From Enteroscipio rubneri (GTDB lineage Bacteria > Actinomycetota > Coriobacteriia > Coriobacteriales > Eggerthellaceae), in assembly GCF_002899715.1 (NCBI RefSeq), contig NZ_PPEK01000008.1, forward strand, positions 54,329 to 118,328: a stretch of 64,000 nucleotides of DNA, read 5' to 3'. The notes under the pieces were generated by a model, which saw only the letters and a list, made by a program, of their open reading frames with translations, made no database searches and was not told the origin of the DNA. Position numbers and translations under genes: made by a program. Shown one piece after another: positions 50,470-59,160 of the stretch (its first letter is position 1; each line of letters starts with the position of its first letter).

Positions 50470-51190
50470 CGTCGCCCGCCTCGCGCGGCACAGCCGCAGC
50501 ATCATGGGACACGCGATCGAGCACCGTCACGCCTTCTCCGGATGGCGGCTCCGCGGTCGCACGTCCTTGCACGGCATCCGCCGCCTGCCCCGCCATCCAG
50601 CCGATGTCGTCGAGCAAGGTCGACCACCAGGAGTAGCCCGTGCCGTCCATGATGACAAGCTGGGAGCGGTCGAGCGAGAAGCGATAACGGCCCGACCCTG
50701 CTGCGTTTCCGAACGCGTATTCGATGGTCTTCGCTCCTGTGTCGAGCGCGTAGGGGTAGGCGACGTCCTCGGTCAGGTGGATGGACTCGCCGTCGATGAC
50801 CATGGTGGCGTCCGATCCGTGCACCTGCCACTCCCCTTGCAACTCGGCCACGTCATCGTAGCGCAGCCACCGATCCCACGAAAACACGGCGCCAGCAACA
50901 AGCAGCACGCTCACGAGCGCACCTGCAACAACAAAGGGCCAGCGACGCCGACGGGCGTTCTTCACCTTCCGAGCCGAACGTACCCGATCAGCTGTTTCTT
51001 CACGAGAGTAACCAGCGACGTCGCGCCCGGCAACGCGCGCATTCGCCGTTGAGCCGCCCGCCGGCACGCGACCACCCTTCGCTGTCCGCTTCGCCGGCTG
51101 CGGACTCGGGCGCTTCGAAGCCGTGCCGCCCGCCACTACGGACGCAGGCCCCGAATTCGACTTCCCCGTACGCTTTCGCTTCTGTACCAC
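50456..51190 (-). CDS. Single-pass membrane protein of unknown function
   Basis: 244 residues. A basic, low-complexity cytoplasmic region (about 1-82, many Lys/Arg/Gly/Ala) leads to a single helix (WPFVVAGALVSVLLVAGAVF) and an extracytoplasmic beta-rich domain (LQGEWQVHGSDATMVIDGESI ... RYRFSLDRSQLVIMDGTGYSWW). The outer domain looks like a small lipocalin-like or DUF fold, not identified. The GTG at 51190 has GAGGAG about eleven bases upstream. It stands 30 bp after serS and overlaps the next gene, so it is part of the serS-to-aminotransferase run. Confidence 0.65.
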   Translation of the reverse strand: MVQKRKRTGKSNSGPASVVAGGTASKRPSPQPAKRTAKGGRVPAGGSTANARVAGRDVAGYSREETADRVRSARKVKNARRRRWPFVVAGALVSVLLVAGAVFSWDRWLRYDDVAELQGEWQVHGSDATMVIDGESIHLTEDVAYPYALDTGAKTIEYAFGNAAGSGRYRFSLDRSQLVIMDGTGYSWWSTLLDDIGWMAGQAADAVQGRATAEPPSGEGVTVLDRVSHDAAAVPREAGDGADA

Positions 51191-51220
51191 CCGCGTTTCG
51201 ACTCCTCGACCGCGACGCGC

Positions 51221-52510
51221 CTATTCGGGCGCGATAACGTCGACGCCGCCCATGTAGGGCACCAGCACGTTGGGCACCTTGATGGAGCCGTCGGGCTGCT
51301 GGTAGTTCTCGATGACGGCGGCCATCGTGCGGCCCACCGCCAGGCCGGAGCCGTTCAGCGTATGGACGTAGCGCGAGCCCTTGAAGTTCGCGGGGTCGCG
51401 GTACTTGATGTTCGCGCGGCGCGCCTGGAAGTCCGTGCAGTTCGAGCACGACGAGATCTCCTTGTAGCCGTTGTACGACGGCAGCCACACCTCGAGGTCG
51501 TACGTCTTGGCGGCCGAGAACCCGATGTCGCCCGTGCACAGGCTGATCACGCGGTACGGCAAGCCCAGCAGCTGCAGGATGTTCTCGGCGTCGGCCACCA
51601 TGGCCTCCAGGTCGTCGAAGCTCTCCTCGGGCTTAGCGTACTTCACCATCTCCACCTTGTCGAACTGGTGCACGCGGATGAGCCCGCGCGTGTCGCGGCC
51701 GGCGCTGCCCGCCTCCTCGCGGAAGCACGGGGTGAACGCGCAGTACTTGAGCGGCAGCTGGCTGGCGTCCAACACCTCGCCCGCATGGATGTTCGTCAGC
51801 TGCACCTCGGCCGTGGGGATGAGGTAGAGGCCCTCGGTGGTGTGGAACAGGTCCTCCTCGAACTTCGGCAGCTGGCCCGTGCCGGTGAGCGTCTCGGCGT
51901 TGGCCATGGCCGGGCACCACCATTCCTTGTAGCCGCGCGACGCGTGCGTGTCGGCCATGAAGTTGATGAGGGCGCGCTCCAGGCGGGCGCCCAGACCGCC
52001 CAGCAGGATGAAGCGGCTCGCGGCCAGCTTCACCGCGCGCTCGAAGTCGATGATGCCCAGCTCGGGGCCCAGGTCCCAGTGCGGCTTCATCTCGAATCCC
52101 TCGGCGGCGAAATCGCGCGGCGTACCCCAGCGGCGTACCTCGGGGTTGTCGTCCTCGTCGTCGCCCACGGGCGTGGAGTCGGCCGGCATGTTCGGCGTGC
52201 CCAGCAAGAGCTCGCGCAGGGCCTCGTCGGCCGCTTCGCGATCCTTGCCGATAACGGCCAGCTCGTCGTTGATGGCGCGCACGCGCTCCTTGGCGGATTC
52301 GGCCTCGTCCTTCCGGCCGGCGGCCATCATCTGGCCGATCGACTTCGACGTGGCGTTGCGCTCGGCCTGCAGCGCCTCCTCCTTCGCGATGGCGGCGCGA
52401 CGGGTCTCATCGAGCTCGGAGAAGCGCGACGCGTCCCACGAAGCATGGCGGTTCTTCATCGCCTCGGCGACGGCTTCTTGGTTGTCGCGGACAAATTTAA
52501 TGTCGAGCAT
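51221..52510 (-). CDS. serS: Serine--tRNA ligase
   Basis: 429 residues. N-terminal tRNA-binding coiled coil (about 30-105), then class II motifs: the motif 2 loop [22 protein letters not shown] and motif 3 [19 protein letters not shown]. It begins [20 protein letters not shown], the conserved SerRS start. GAGGGAG lies about nine bases before the ATG. It charges the tRNA-Ser(GCT) and (TGA) genes found at 26403 and 29764. No T-box leader is apparent. Confidence 0.97.
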   Translation of the reverse strand: MLDIKFVRDNQEAVAEAMKNRHASWDASRFSELDETRRAAIAKEEALQAERNATSKSIGQMMAAGRKDEAESAKERVRAINDELAVIGKDREAADEALRELLLGTPNMPADSTPVGDDEDDNPEVRRWGTPRDFAAEGFEMKPHWDLGPELGIIDFERAVKLAASRFILLGGLGARLERALINFMADTHASRGYKEWWCPAMANAETLTGTGQLPKFEEDLFHTTEGLYLIPTAEVQLTNIHAGEVLDASQLPLKYCAFTPCFREEAGSAGRDTRGLIRVHQFDKVEMVKYAKPEESFDDLEAMVADAENILQLLGLPYRVISLCTGDIGFSAAKTYDLEVWLPSYNGYKEISSCSNCTDFQARRANIKYRDPANFKGSRYVHTLNGSGLAVGRTMAAVIENYQQPDGSIKVPNVLVPYMGGVDVIAPE

Positions 52511-52712
52511 GGTGGCGCTCCCTCTCGGTCGGATTCACTGTTCGGCCCAGTATACCGCACGCCCGACAAGCTCCGAGACACCTTCACGCCGACGGCATGT
52601 TCGCGCACGCTTTTCATAAGCACGAATAGCACCGCTCGGCATGAACGATCTGCCGGCTTTTTATCTTGCCGGGTCGGCACAGCCCCCGTATCGGTTCAAA
52701 ATCCATCGGCGC

Positions 52713-55607
52713 TCATGCCCTGCCCTCGTCCGCGCGGCGCTTGCGGACGAGACGCACAATAGCGGACAGAACCTGCCTCATATCGATGGGCTTTGACAAG
52801 TGCATGTCCATGCCGCTCGCCAATGAGGCCCGCACGTCATCGGAAAACGCGTTCGCCGACATGGCTATGATAGGAACGCTTGCCGCGTCGGGACGATCAA
52901 GTGCGCGGATGCACCGCGTAGCCTCGTAGCCATCGCGGCGTGGCATCTGCACATCCATGAGCACGGCATCGTAGGTCCCTACGGGAGACGCTTCGAACAG
53001 GCCGCATGCCTTCTCGCCATCAACCGCGCGGTCCACCACCAACCCCGACTCCGAAAGCAACTCGCACGCTATTTCTGCATTGAGGTCGTTATCCTCGGCT
53101 AGGAGAACGCGTAGGCCTCTGAGCTCTCCACGGTCGATCGCCGGCGGCGGACCGACACGTTCCGAAGTAAGCGATACGTCAGAGGGCGCGCCGCCGCTCT
53201 TCGGCAGCACGCCAAAGTCGGGTCCTGCGCCTCTCGAGCTGCCGGGCGCATCGCCGCCAGCGAAAGCGCCGCATGCGCCGCCGCTTCCGCACTTCGCTCC
53301 ATGCGTTCCGCGCGCGGAGCCGTCAGGCCCATCGGGCGACACCGCACTGGAGACGTTCCGGCGCTTCTCGCCTGAGTCGCCCTGGCTCCTCGCATTCCCC
53401 TCGCCCTGCATCGTCCCACCTGCGTCGAAGAATCCTTCGGCCTCTTCAAACGCTTTGCGCTCCGCCTCCAATGCGATGCGCAAATTGAGCGTGACAGTGA
53501 ACGTGGAACCATGGTCGAGCTCGGATTCCACGTTCAGACTGCCGCCCATCATCGTAACGATGTTGCGCACAATGGACATGCCCAGGCCCGTTCCCTGCTC
53601 GCGCGAGCGGCCTTCCATGGTGAACGGTTCGAACACGTGCTCTAGGAATTCTTTCGACATGCCGATCCCATTGTCGGATACGACGAACGTGAGCTGCCGG
53701 TACCCCATAACGGCACCGGGCGCGATATTCGTGTCGAACTCGATGCGCCCGCCTTCGGGCGTATACTTCACGGCATTCGTGAGCAGGTTGATAAGCAGTT
53801 GCTTCATGCGCACCGGATCGCCCACGAACACGCAAGACGCGTGATCGGGCACGGACACGGTAAGCTTCTGGCCCTTCTGCTCGCTCTGGACGCGCGCCAC
53901 TGTGATCGCATGGGCAAGGACGCTGGCAAGCCGAAAGGGTTCGCTGGAGAAGGTCATCTTCCCGTTCTCGATTTTCGAAATGTCCAGCACATCGTTGATG
54001 AGGCCGAGCAAGTGGTCGGATGCCGCACCAATCTTGACAAGGCACGCCCTCATCTTCTCAACGTCGTCGAGCGATCCGTGCGCAATCTGCAGCATGCCGA
54101 TGATAACGTTCATGGGCGTGCGGATTTCGTGGCTCATGCGAGAAAGAAATTCGGATTTCGCTTCGTTCGCAGCTTCGGCTGCATGCATGGCGTCTTTCAT
54201 AGAAAGCTGAATCGCCTTCTCGGCGGTCTTGTCCTGCAGCACGACAAGCAGCTGGTGTTTACCGTCGAATATAAGCGGGCTGACCGAATACCCCACCCAT
54301 TGCTCGCGGCCGTTCCGAGCACAGAAGAAAGGGATCTCGCCGCGCTCGGCCGACTCGATCCGCCCCGTGCGGATGCGATCGAACAAGGCCGCGTCGGCAT
54401 CCGAAAGTCCGATGGCGGCAGACAGTCGCTCGTCGTGCAGAAAGTCGGTCAGCCGGTAGCCGATGATATCGGCCGCCTTTTCCACAATGGGCGTCACCTT
54501 CCCGTCCGCTGGAGAGTACAGGTTGACGGCCAAGTCGATGCTCTCCGAAAGCGCGTCGTAGAGTTGGGACATCATGGCTACGTGGCGCTCGCGCAAGCGC
54601 TTGCGATACGCCGAGATAACCAGGAGACCCACCGCCGCCAAACAAGCGAGCATGATCAATATCACGACCAGAAACGACGTCGTCACGAAGGACGCTTCGG
54701 CTCGCACGTTCTCCATGGGCACGATTCCGCATGCATACCACCATCCCGTGCCCACCGGCGCAACGCATACATAGCTGGCCTTGCCATCGACCGCGGCTGT
54801 GGTCAGACCCGAATGCTTTTGCGCCACAGCATCTTCCAGTCCGCGCAGGTCGCTTCCCATGTTCGCCGTCATGACGAGCAGCGCTTCGCTCGCTTCTTCC
54901 GACGAGTCGAACATTTCCGGCGCTTCATAGCGCGCTGCCTCGTCCAGAAAATCGAACAGCGACATGCGCTCGCCGATGGGCGTTTTGGTAGGCTCGTCCG
55001 GCGAAACGAGAATCTCTCCCGTCCGAGCCTCGAACAACATAAAGTACCCGCGTCCGTCGAACATATTCAGTTTCGCCGGCATCGTGAACAGATCGAGCGG
55101 GATCTCCACATACAGCGCGCCCGATTGCTGCCCGTCCAAGAACAACGGTCGCTGGGCCAAACGCACGCGCACGCCTTCGTTGTTCACGAACGTGTCCGAA
55201 TAAGCTTGCGTGCCCTGCGAAAGCGCAGTCTCTTCTTGCCCGAGCACCTCGGAGGAGAACGGCGTGCCGTCTTCGAGAAAGCCCTGACCGGTCAAGTCGA
55301 CGGCAGCAACGTGAGCGAACCCGTTGCGCTGCTTCAGCGCGTTGAGTGCTGGGACGAGCTCGGCCGGATCAGACGACTGCACAGCAAACGCACCAAGGGC
55401 GTTTTGCTTCATCGCCATGCGGTCGGCCACGTTCGACGCCGCTTGCTCCGTGAAGGCGAGCACCTGGTTCTCGGCGCTTTGGTTGAGCTTATGGTCGATG
55501 AACTGCATAAGGGCCAGCACAACGCTGGCCCCCAGTATGATGCACACGATAGCGGCGACCGCATTCGATGTCCTCCGACCTCGACCGCCCCTGCTCACAG
55601 CGCACAT
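52713..55607 (-). CDS. Hybrid sensor histidine kinase with outer sensor, PAS and receiver domains
   Basis: About 964 residues. TM1 near 15-38, an extracytoplasmic dCache-like sensor (about 40-310), TM2 near 318-342, a PAS-like domain (about 360-470), HisKA with SRMSHEIRTPMN (His near 493), an ATPase domain (N box LINLLTNAVKYTPEGG, G1 DNGIGM, G2 GTGLGMS), a Gly/Ser-rich linker and a C-terminal receiver with the phospho-Asp in VLMDVQMPRRDGYEA (near residue 884). No response regulator with an output domain lies beside it. The ATG at 55607 has GAGGAG about seven bases upstream; other upstream ATGs lack one. Confidence 0.93.
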   Translation of the reverse strand: MCAVSRGGRGRRTSNAVAAIVCIILGASVVLALMQFIDHKLNQSAENQVLAFTEQAASNVADRMAMKQNALGAFAVQSSDPAELVPALNALKQRNGFAHVAAVDLTGQGFLEDGTPFSSEVLGQEETALSQGTQAYSDTFVNNEGVRVRLAQRPLFLDGQQSGALYVEIPLDLFTMPAKLNMFDGRGYFMLFEARTGEILVSPDEPTKTPIGERMSLFDFLDEAARYEAPEMFDSSEEASEALLVMTANMGSDLRGLEDAVAQKHSGLTTAAVDGKASYVCVAPVGTGWWYACGIVPMENVRAEASFVTTSFLVVILIMLACLAAVGLLVISAYRKRLRERHVAMMSQLYDALSESIDLAVNLYSPADGKVTPIVEKAADIIGYRLTDFLHDERLSAAIGLSDADAALFDRIRTGRIESAERGEIPFFCARNGREQWVGYSVSPLIFDGKHQLLVVLQDKTAEKAIQLSMKDAMHAAEAANEAKSEFLSRMSHEIRTPMNVIIGMLQIAHGSLDDVEKMRACLVKIGAASDHLLGLINDVLDISKIENGKMTFSSEPFRLASVLAHAITVARVQSEQKGQKLTVSVPDHASCVFVGDPVRMKQLLINLLTNAVKYTPEGGRIEFDTNIAPGAVMGYRQLTFVVSDNGIGMSKEFLEHVFEPFTMEGRSREQGTGLGMSIVRNIVTMMGGSLNVESELDHGSTFTVTLNLRIALEAERKAFEEAEGFFDAGGTMQGEGNARSQGDSGEKRRNVSSAVSPDGPDGSARGTHGAKCGSGGACGAFAGGDAPGSSRGAGPDFGVLPKSGGAPSDVSLTSERVGPPPAIDRGELRGLRVLLAEDNDLNAEIACELLSESGLVVDRAVDGEKACGLFEASPVGTYDAVLMDVQMPRRDGYEATRCIRALDRPDAASVPIIAMSANAFSDDVRASLASGMDMHLSKPIDMRQVLSAIVRLVRKRRADEGRA

Positions 55608-55673
55608 GAGCGACTCCTCCGATACGTAGAATAAGGGAATTGCCGAACCGCCCTGGCGGATTCGGCCGGGCAT

Positions 55674-55681
55674 AGTATACT
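55674..55681. promoter_or_regulatory. Shared palindromic -10 between divergent genes
   Basis: AGTATACT reads TATACT on both strands. It lies about 67 bp from both the histidine kinase start (55607) and the small membrane protein start (55748), so one palindrome may serve two back-to-back promoters. Confidence 0.35.
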
Positions 55682-55747
55682 CTAGCGCAGCAAGAAGACC
55701 GCCCGCGCTCGTTACGTCGGGCCGGAGCATGAGATAACGAGGTAGCT

Positions 55748-55942
55748 ATGGATTTCGGCGCACTGTACCATTTCTTGTTTGAGACATACGCAGGGCTCGG
55801 ATGCCTCGTGGGTATCGGAATCGTGGCGAGCCTGATAGCATGCGTCATCATGGAACGAAGAACGCGTAAAACCTTCATCGATCGCGAAGCCGATGAAGAC
55901 GATTGGTCGTTCTTCGACGATGACGACGAAGAAGGCAAGTAA
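55748..55942 (+). CDS. Small single-pass membrane protein with acidic tail
   Basis: 64 residues. One membrane helix (LGCLVGIGIVASLIACVIM), a basic stretch (ERRTRKTFIDRE) and an acidic tail ending DDWSFFDDDDEEGK. GAGG lies six bases before the ATG. Divergent from the hybrid histidine kinase, from which it is separated by 140 bp; it could be a small partner of the kinase, but this is only context. No family recognised. Confidence 0.6.
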   Translation: MDFGALYHFLFETYAGLGCLVGIGIVASLIACVIMERRTRKTFIDREADEDDWSFFDDDDEEGK

Positions 55943-56249
55943 GCCCGTCGTTCGATCGAAGATCAAGGCTCTCTGGCAGACGAAAGCGGCTTAAATCGTC
56001 GTTTTGCCCGGCAATCCGTTTTCAATTCGTCAACCGAACTCGCATGTCTCCCATTCCTACACGATCATACAATGCAGCGCTCACAGGAGGTTCCGCGGAT
56101 CCGCCGGCCTCAACGAGCTACGAATGCGCGAGCCGTAGGTTGGGCTGCAGCAGCATACAAGAGGCAAGCGAAACGAATTTGGATGCAAGGCGCAAGCGCG
56201 ACGAATTTGGACTTTCAATCTGATGCAACACGGGAAAGGAATGCAGCTT
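55943..56249. other. Intergenic region without a gene
   Basis: 307 bp. No gene, RNA or repeat recognised. Confidence 0.5.
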
Positions 56250-57131
56250 ATGAACGAGAACGGTGCCACCCTGTACGCCCGCGAAGGCGCCTACATCCCC
56301 CGCGTGGCCGCCGTGCACGACCTGTGCGGCTACGGCAAGTGCTCGCTGGGCGTGGCCATCCCCGTGCTGTCGGCCGCGGGTTGCGACGTGTGCCCCGTCC
56401 CCACCGGCCTGTTCTCGTCGCACACGGCGTTCCCCGGCTGGTACATGCACGACACCACCGACATGCTGGCCGACTACCTGGCGGCGTGGAAGAACATCGG
56501 CGTGAAGATAGACGCCGTGTACTCAGGCTTCCTGGGCGCGCCGGAGCAGGTGGAGCGCATCCGCGACCTGTACGCCCTGTACCCCGCCGCGCTGCGCGTG
56601 GTTGACCCGGTGATGGCAGACCACGGCAAGGTGTACCCCACCTACACGCCGGAGCTCTGCGATGCCATGGCCGAGTTGGCCTGCGGCGCCGACATCCTCA
56701 CGCCGAATTTGACGGAGGCTGCCATCATCTTGGGCGAGCCCATCGGCGACGAGTGGGCCGGCACGGACATCTCGGATGCGGAGGCGCACCGCCTGGTGGA
56801 CGCCCTGGTGGCAAAGGGCGCGAAGCACGTGGTGCTGAAGGGCATCCAGCGCGAGGGCGAGACGTGCATCCGCAACTTCGTGGGCGGCGCCGACATGGAA
56901 ACCGTAGAGGTGCACAACGAGTACCTGCCCTACATGCTGCACGGCACGGGAGACCTGTACGCGTCGTGCCTGCTGGCAGCCGTCATGGCGGGCCGCCCGC
57001 TGGAAGAGGCCGTGCGCTTCGCCGGCGACTTCGTGCACGACGCCATGATTGTGAGCGCCCAGCAGCCCGAGTTCCGCGATCGCGGCGTGAGCTTCGAGCC
57101 CCTGCTGGGGAAGGTGTGCGAGTTGCTATAG
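56250..57131 (+). CDS. pdxY: Pyridoxine/pyridoxamine kinase family protein
   Basis: 293 residues, ribokinase-like (PdxK/PdxY/PfkB) fold. Features: VAAVHDLCGYGKCSLGVAIPVLSAAG at the N-terminus, the vitamin-site region VPTGLFSSHTAFPGW, VVDPVMADHGKVYPTYTPE, and the C-terminal anion hole/base HGTGDLYASCLLAAV (catalytic Asp in GTGD). Phosphorylates pyridoxal-type vitamers in B6 salvage. The ATG at 56250 lies eight bases after AAGGAA; two nearby ATGs (56223 and 56241) are less well placed. The gene stands alone. Confidence 0.88.
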   Translation: MNENGATLYAREGAYIPRVAAVHDLCGYGKCSLGVAIPVLSAAGCDVCPVPTGLFSSHTAFPGWYMHDTTDMLADYLAAWKNIGVKIDAVYSGFLGAPEQVERIRDLYALYPAALRVVDPVMADHGKVYPTYTPELCDAMAELACGADILTPNLTEAAIILGEPIGDEWAGTDISDAEAHRLVDALVAKGAKHVVLKGIQREGETCIRNFVGGADMETVEVHNEYLPYMLHGTGDLYASCLLAAVMAGRPLEEAVRFAGDFVHDAMIVSAQQPEFRDRGVSFEPLLGKVCELL

Positions 57132-57297
57132 CTGGGTGAATGCGCATTCGGGAATTCTGACCTGGTAAAAGGCAGGTTTCGAGCAGCTTCATCTGCAGCG
57201 GGAACGACAAGAAGGCTGCACAGCAGCGCAGAACTCAAGGATATTGCAAAACGCTCGGAAGGCAGCGCCCGCGAGGGGGACCCCGACACGCTCAAGC

Positions 57298-58863
57298 TCA
57301 CTCAGGACGAGAGGGTGCTCGGACCATGTTCGCTGCCGCTGCGTCAAGCTCCACGTCGAACAGCTCCATAAGCTCCGTGCGCGAATGGACGCCGAACTTC
57401 TGATAGATGTTGCGAATGTGGAAACGCACGGTGTTCTCCGACACAAACAGGAGCTTGGCGATGGTCTTTGGCGCGCGGCCTTGGCGCAGGTGGTCGAGCA
57501 CCTCGCGCTCCCGCACCGAAAGGTTGGCCTGTTCTATCAACACCTGCGCGCGCTCAGACGCCCGAACGCCGTCCGCCTCGGACGCGCCGCTCTCGTTTGC
57601 GCCGCCCGTAACCACAGGGGCATCCAGCGTATCGGCGGCTCTCGCCTTGGGCGCACCCCGTCTGCCACCCCCTTCTTTCACGAGGTTCTTATCCTTGAAC
57701 AATACCAGCGTGGCAATGAGGATAAGGTAGACCGCCACGAGCGCCAGGATGGTGAGCGCAATATCGCCGGGTTCAAGGTAGCCGATGTAGAAAAACGCGA
57801 AGAAGAGTCCTGCGAAGTTCGCGCCCATCACGACAAGCTGCATGATGCAGAACACCTTGAGTGGGCTCGCTTCCTCAGAGCGGTACTCTTCGGCGATGAG
57901 GCAGTAGAAGATAATGTTCGTGAACGTGAAACCCACCTGCACGAACGAATTCACCATACCGCGCCCGATGGCGTCCCAGGCAAGCGGGAGAAGCAAGAAG
58001 CCCAGAGCCGACAAGGGCAGGATGAACTTATAGAGCCGCGGCACCTGGAACGCTTGGGGCGCCAGCAGGGCGGGCAGCAGCAGGATGCCGTTCAGCGAGA
58101 ACATGATGACGAAGGCGGTCCGCTGGTAGGTTTCGAGCGAAATATTCTCCTGACCCGTCACGTTCATCATGAGACCGGCCATGAAGGCCATGAGCGCCAC
58201 GCCGACAAGTGGGCGACCGAGGTGCCGGAACGCTCGACGGTCAGCCGATGGATCGACAAGCCGCTCAGCGCGCGCGGAATGCTCGCCAGAGCGCAGGGCG
58301 CGCACGCAACAGGCGAGCGCCGCAAAGTACGACGCCACAGCCACAACCCACGGTACAGGCGCAGGAAGAAACGTTGTCGCGATGTACAGTACGGCGGCCA
58401 CCACCGTTGCTCCGACCAGAAACACGTAGCTCGACCGGATGGGAAGCGCGCTGACGAACGTGAACCACAGCACGATAGCGAACGCATCCCCCGCGCCGAT
58501 CCACACGCCGCTGGCAAAAAACCAGGGCAGCAGCACCTCGATGTGCGCCACCGCAGTGAGCTGAAAGACGATGGCCATGATGGCGAATCCGACTAGCGCG
58601 CAAGCCGCCGAGGCCGCCACCGATGCCGCCAGCGGAAGCTGGCGCTTGCGACGTACAAGGAGCACGGTCACCGCAGCAAGCCCCACCATGCGGCCCAGAA
58701 TGATGAAGAACAGGTAGAGCGCCTTGGGCAGATAGCCGATCTCTACAACCGAGGAGATGGTGGTGGGCGAGACGAACGTCGTGCAGACGTACACAGAGTA
58801 CAGCACAAATCCGGCGAAGGCCACCGCCATGCCGGAAGACCGTTTCCTCACGTCAGTTCGCAC
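57298..58863 (-). CDS. LuxR-family regulator with multi-pass membrane N-terminal domain
   Basis: 521 residues. About twelve hydrophobic segments over residues 10-400, a polar linker, then a LuxR HTH (LSVREREVLDHLRQGRAPKT ... SENTVRFHIRNIYQKFGVHSRTE). The GTG at 58863 has GGGGAGGGG a few bases upstream. It is divergent from the reductase at 59161 across 297 bp with an inverted repeat at 58924-58942. The fourth complete regulator of this type in the window. Confidence 0.88.
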   Translation of the reverse strand: MRTDVRKRSSGMAVAFAGFVLYSVYVCTTFVSPTTISSVVEIGYLPKALYLFFIILGRMVGLAAVTVLLVRRKRQLPLAASVAASAACALVGFAIMAIVFQLTAVAHIEVLLPWFFASGVWIGAGDAFAIVLWFTFVSALPIRSSYVFLVGATVVAAVLYIATTFLPAPVPWVVAVASYFAALACCVRALRSGEHSARAERLVDPSADRRAFRHLGRPLVGVALMAFMAGLMMNVTGQENISLETYQRTAFVIMFSLNGILLLPALLAPQAFQVPRLYKFILPLSALGFLLLPLAWDAIGRGMVNSFVQVGFTFTNIIFYCLIAEEYRSEEASPLKVFCIMQLVVMGANFAGLFFAFFYIGYLEPGDIALTILALVAVYLILIATLVLFKDKNLVKEGGGRRGAPKARAADTLDAPVVTGGANESGASEADGVRASERAQVLIEQANLSVREREVLDHLRQGRAPKTIAKLLFVSENTVRFHIRNIYQKFGVHSRTELMELFDVELDAAAANMVRAPSRPE

Positions 58864-58923
58864 CGACTCCCCTCCCCACAAGCCCTTATGTCAAACGATA
58901 CTACCACACCGCCCCGACAGCAA

Positions 58924-58942
58924 CCTATCAGGTTTTGATAGG
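58924..58942. promoter_or_regulatory. Operator-like inverted repeat between LuxR and reductase genes
   Basis: CCTATCA-ggttt-TGATAGG: perfect 7-bp arms and a 5-bp spacer (19 bp), between divergent genes starting at 58863 and 59161. Same geometry as the repeat at 259-275 but a different sequence. Confidence 0.5.
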
Positions 58943-59160
58943 CTGCGCGCGACCCGCAGCCAAAACCATACCGGATGGATAGCGACTTCACGCGCAACCT
59001 GCGCAATCATACGGGCGACGGCGCTGCCGCAGGGGATCATGACCACAGGGAAGCGGCTGCGTGCTCTACCCGATGCACTCGCGACATCATGCCGCAGGAT
59101 GCACGGTACTGGGCCGATAGCCACAAGGCTCGCGCCGAAATCACAAGGAAAGGATGCACC

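Noticed and set aside
52511..52712. T-box leader before serS
   Set aside because: No T-box sequence or antiterminator stem is seen in the short region upstream of serS.
53799..55634. 611-residue open frame on the plus strand
   Set aside because: Antisense to the hybrid histidine kinase; His/Arg-rich composition and no start signal.
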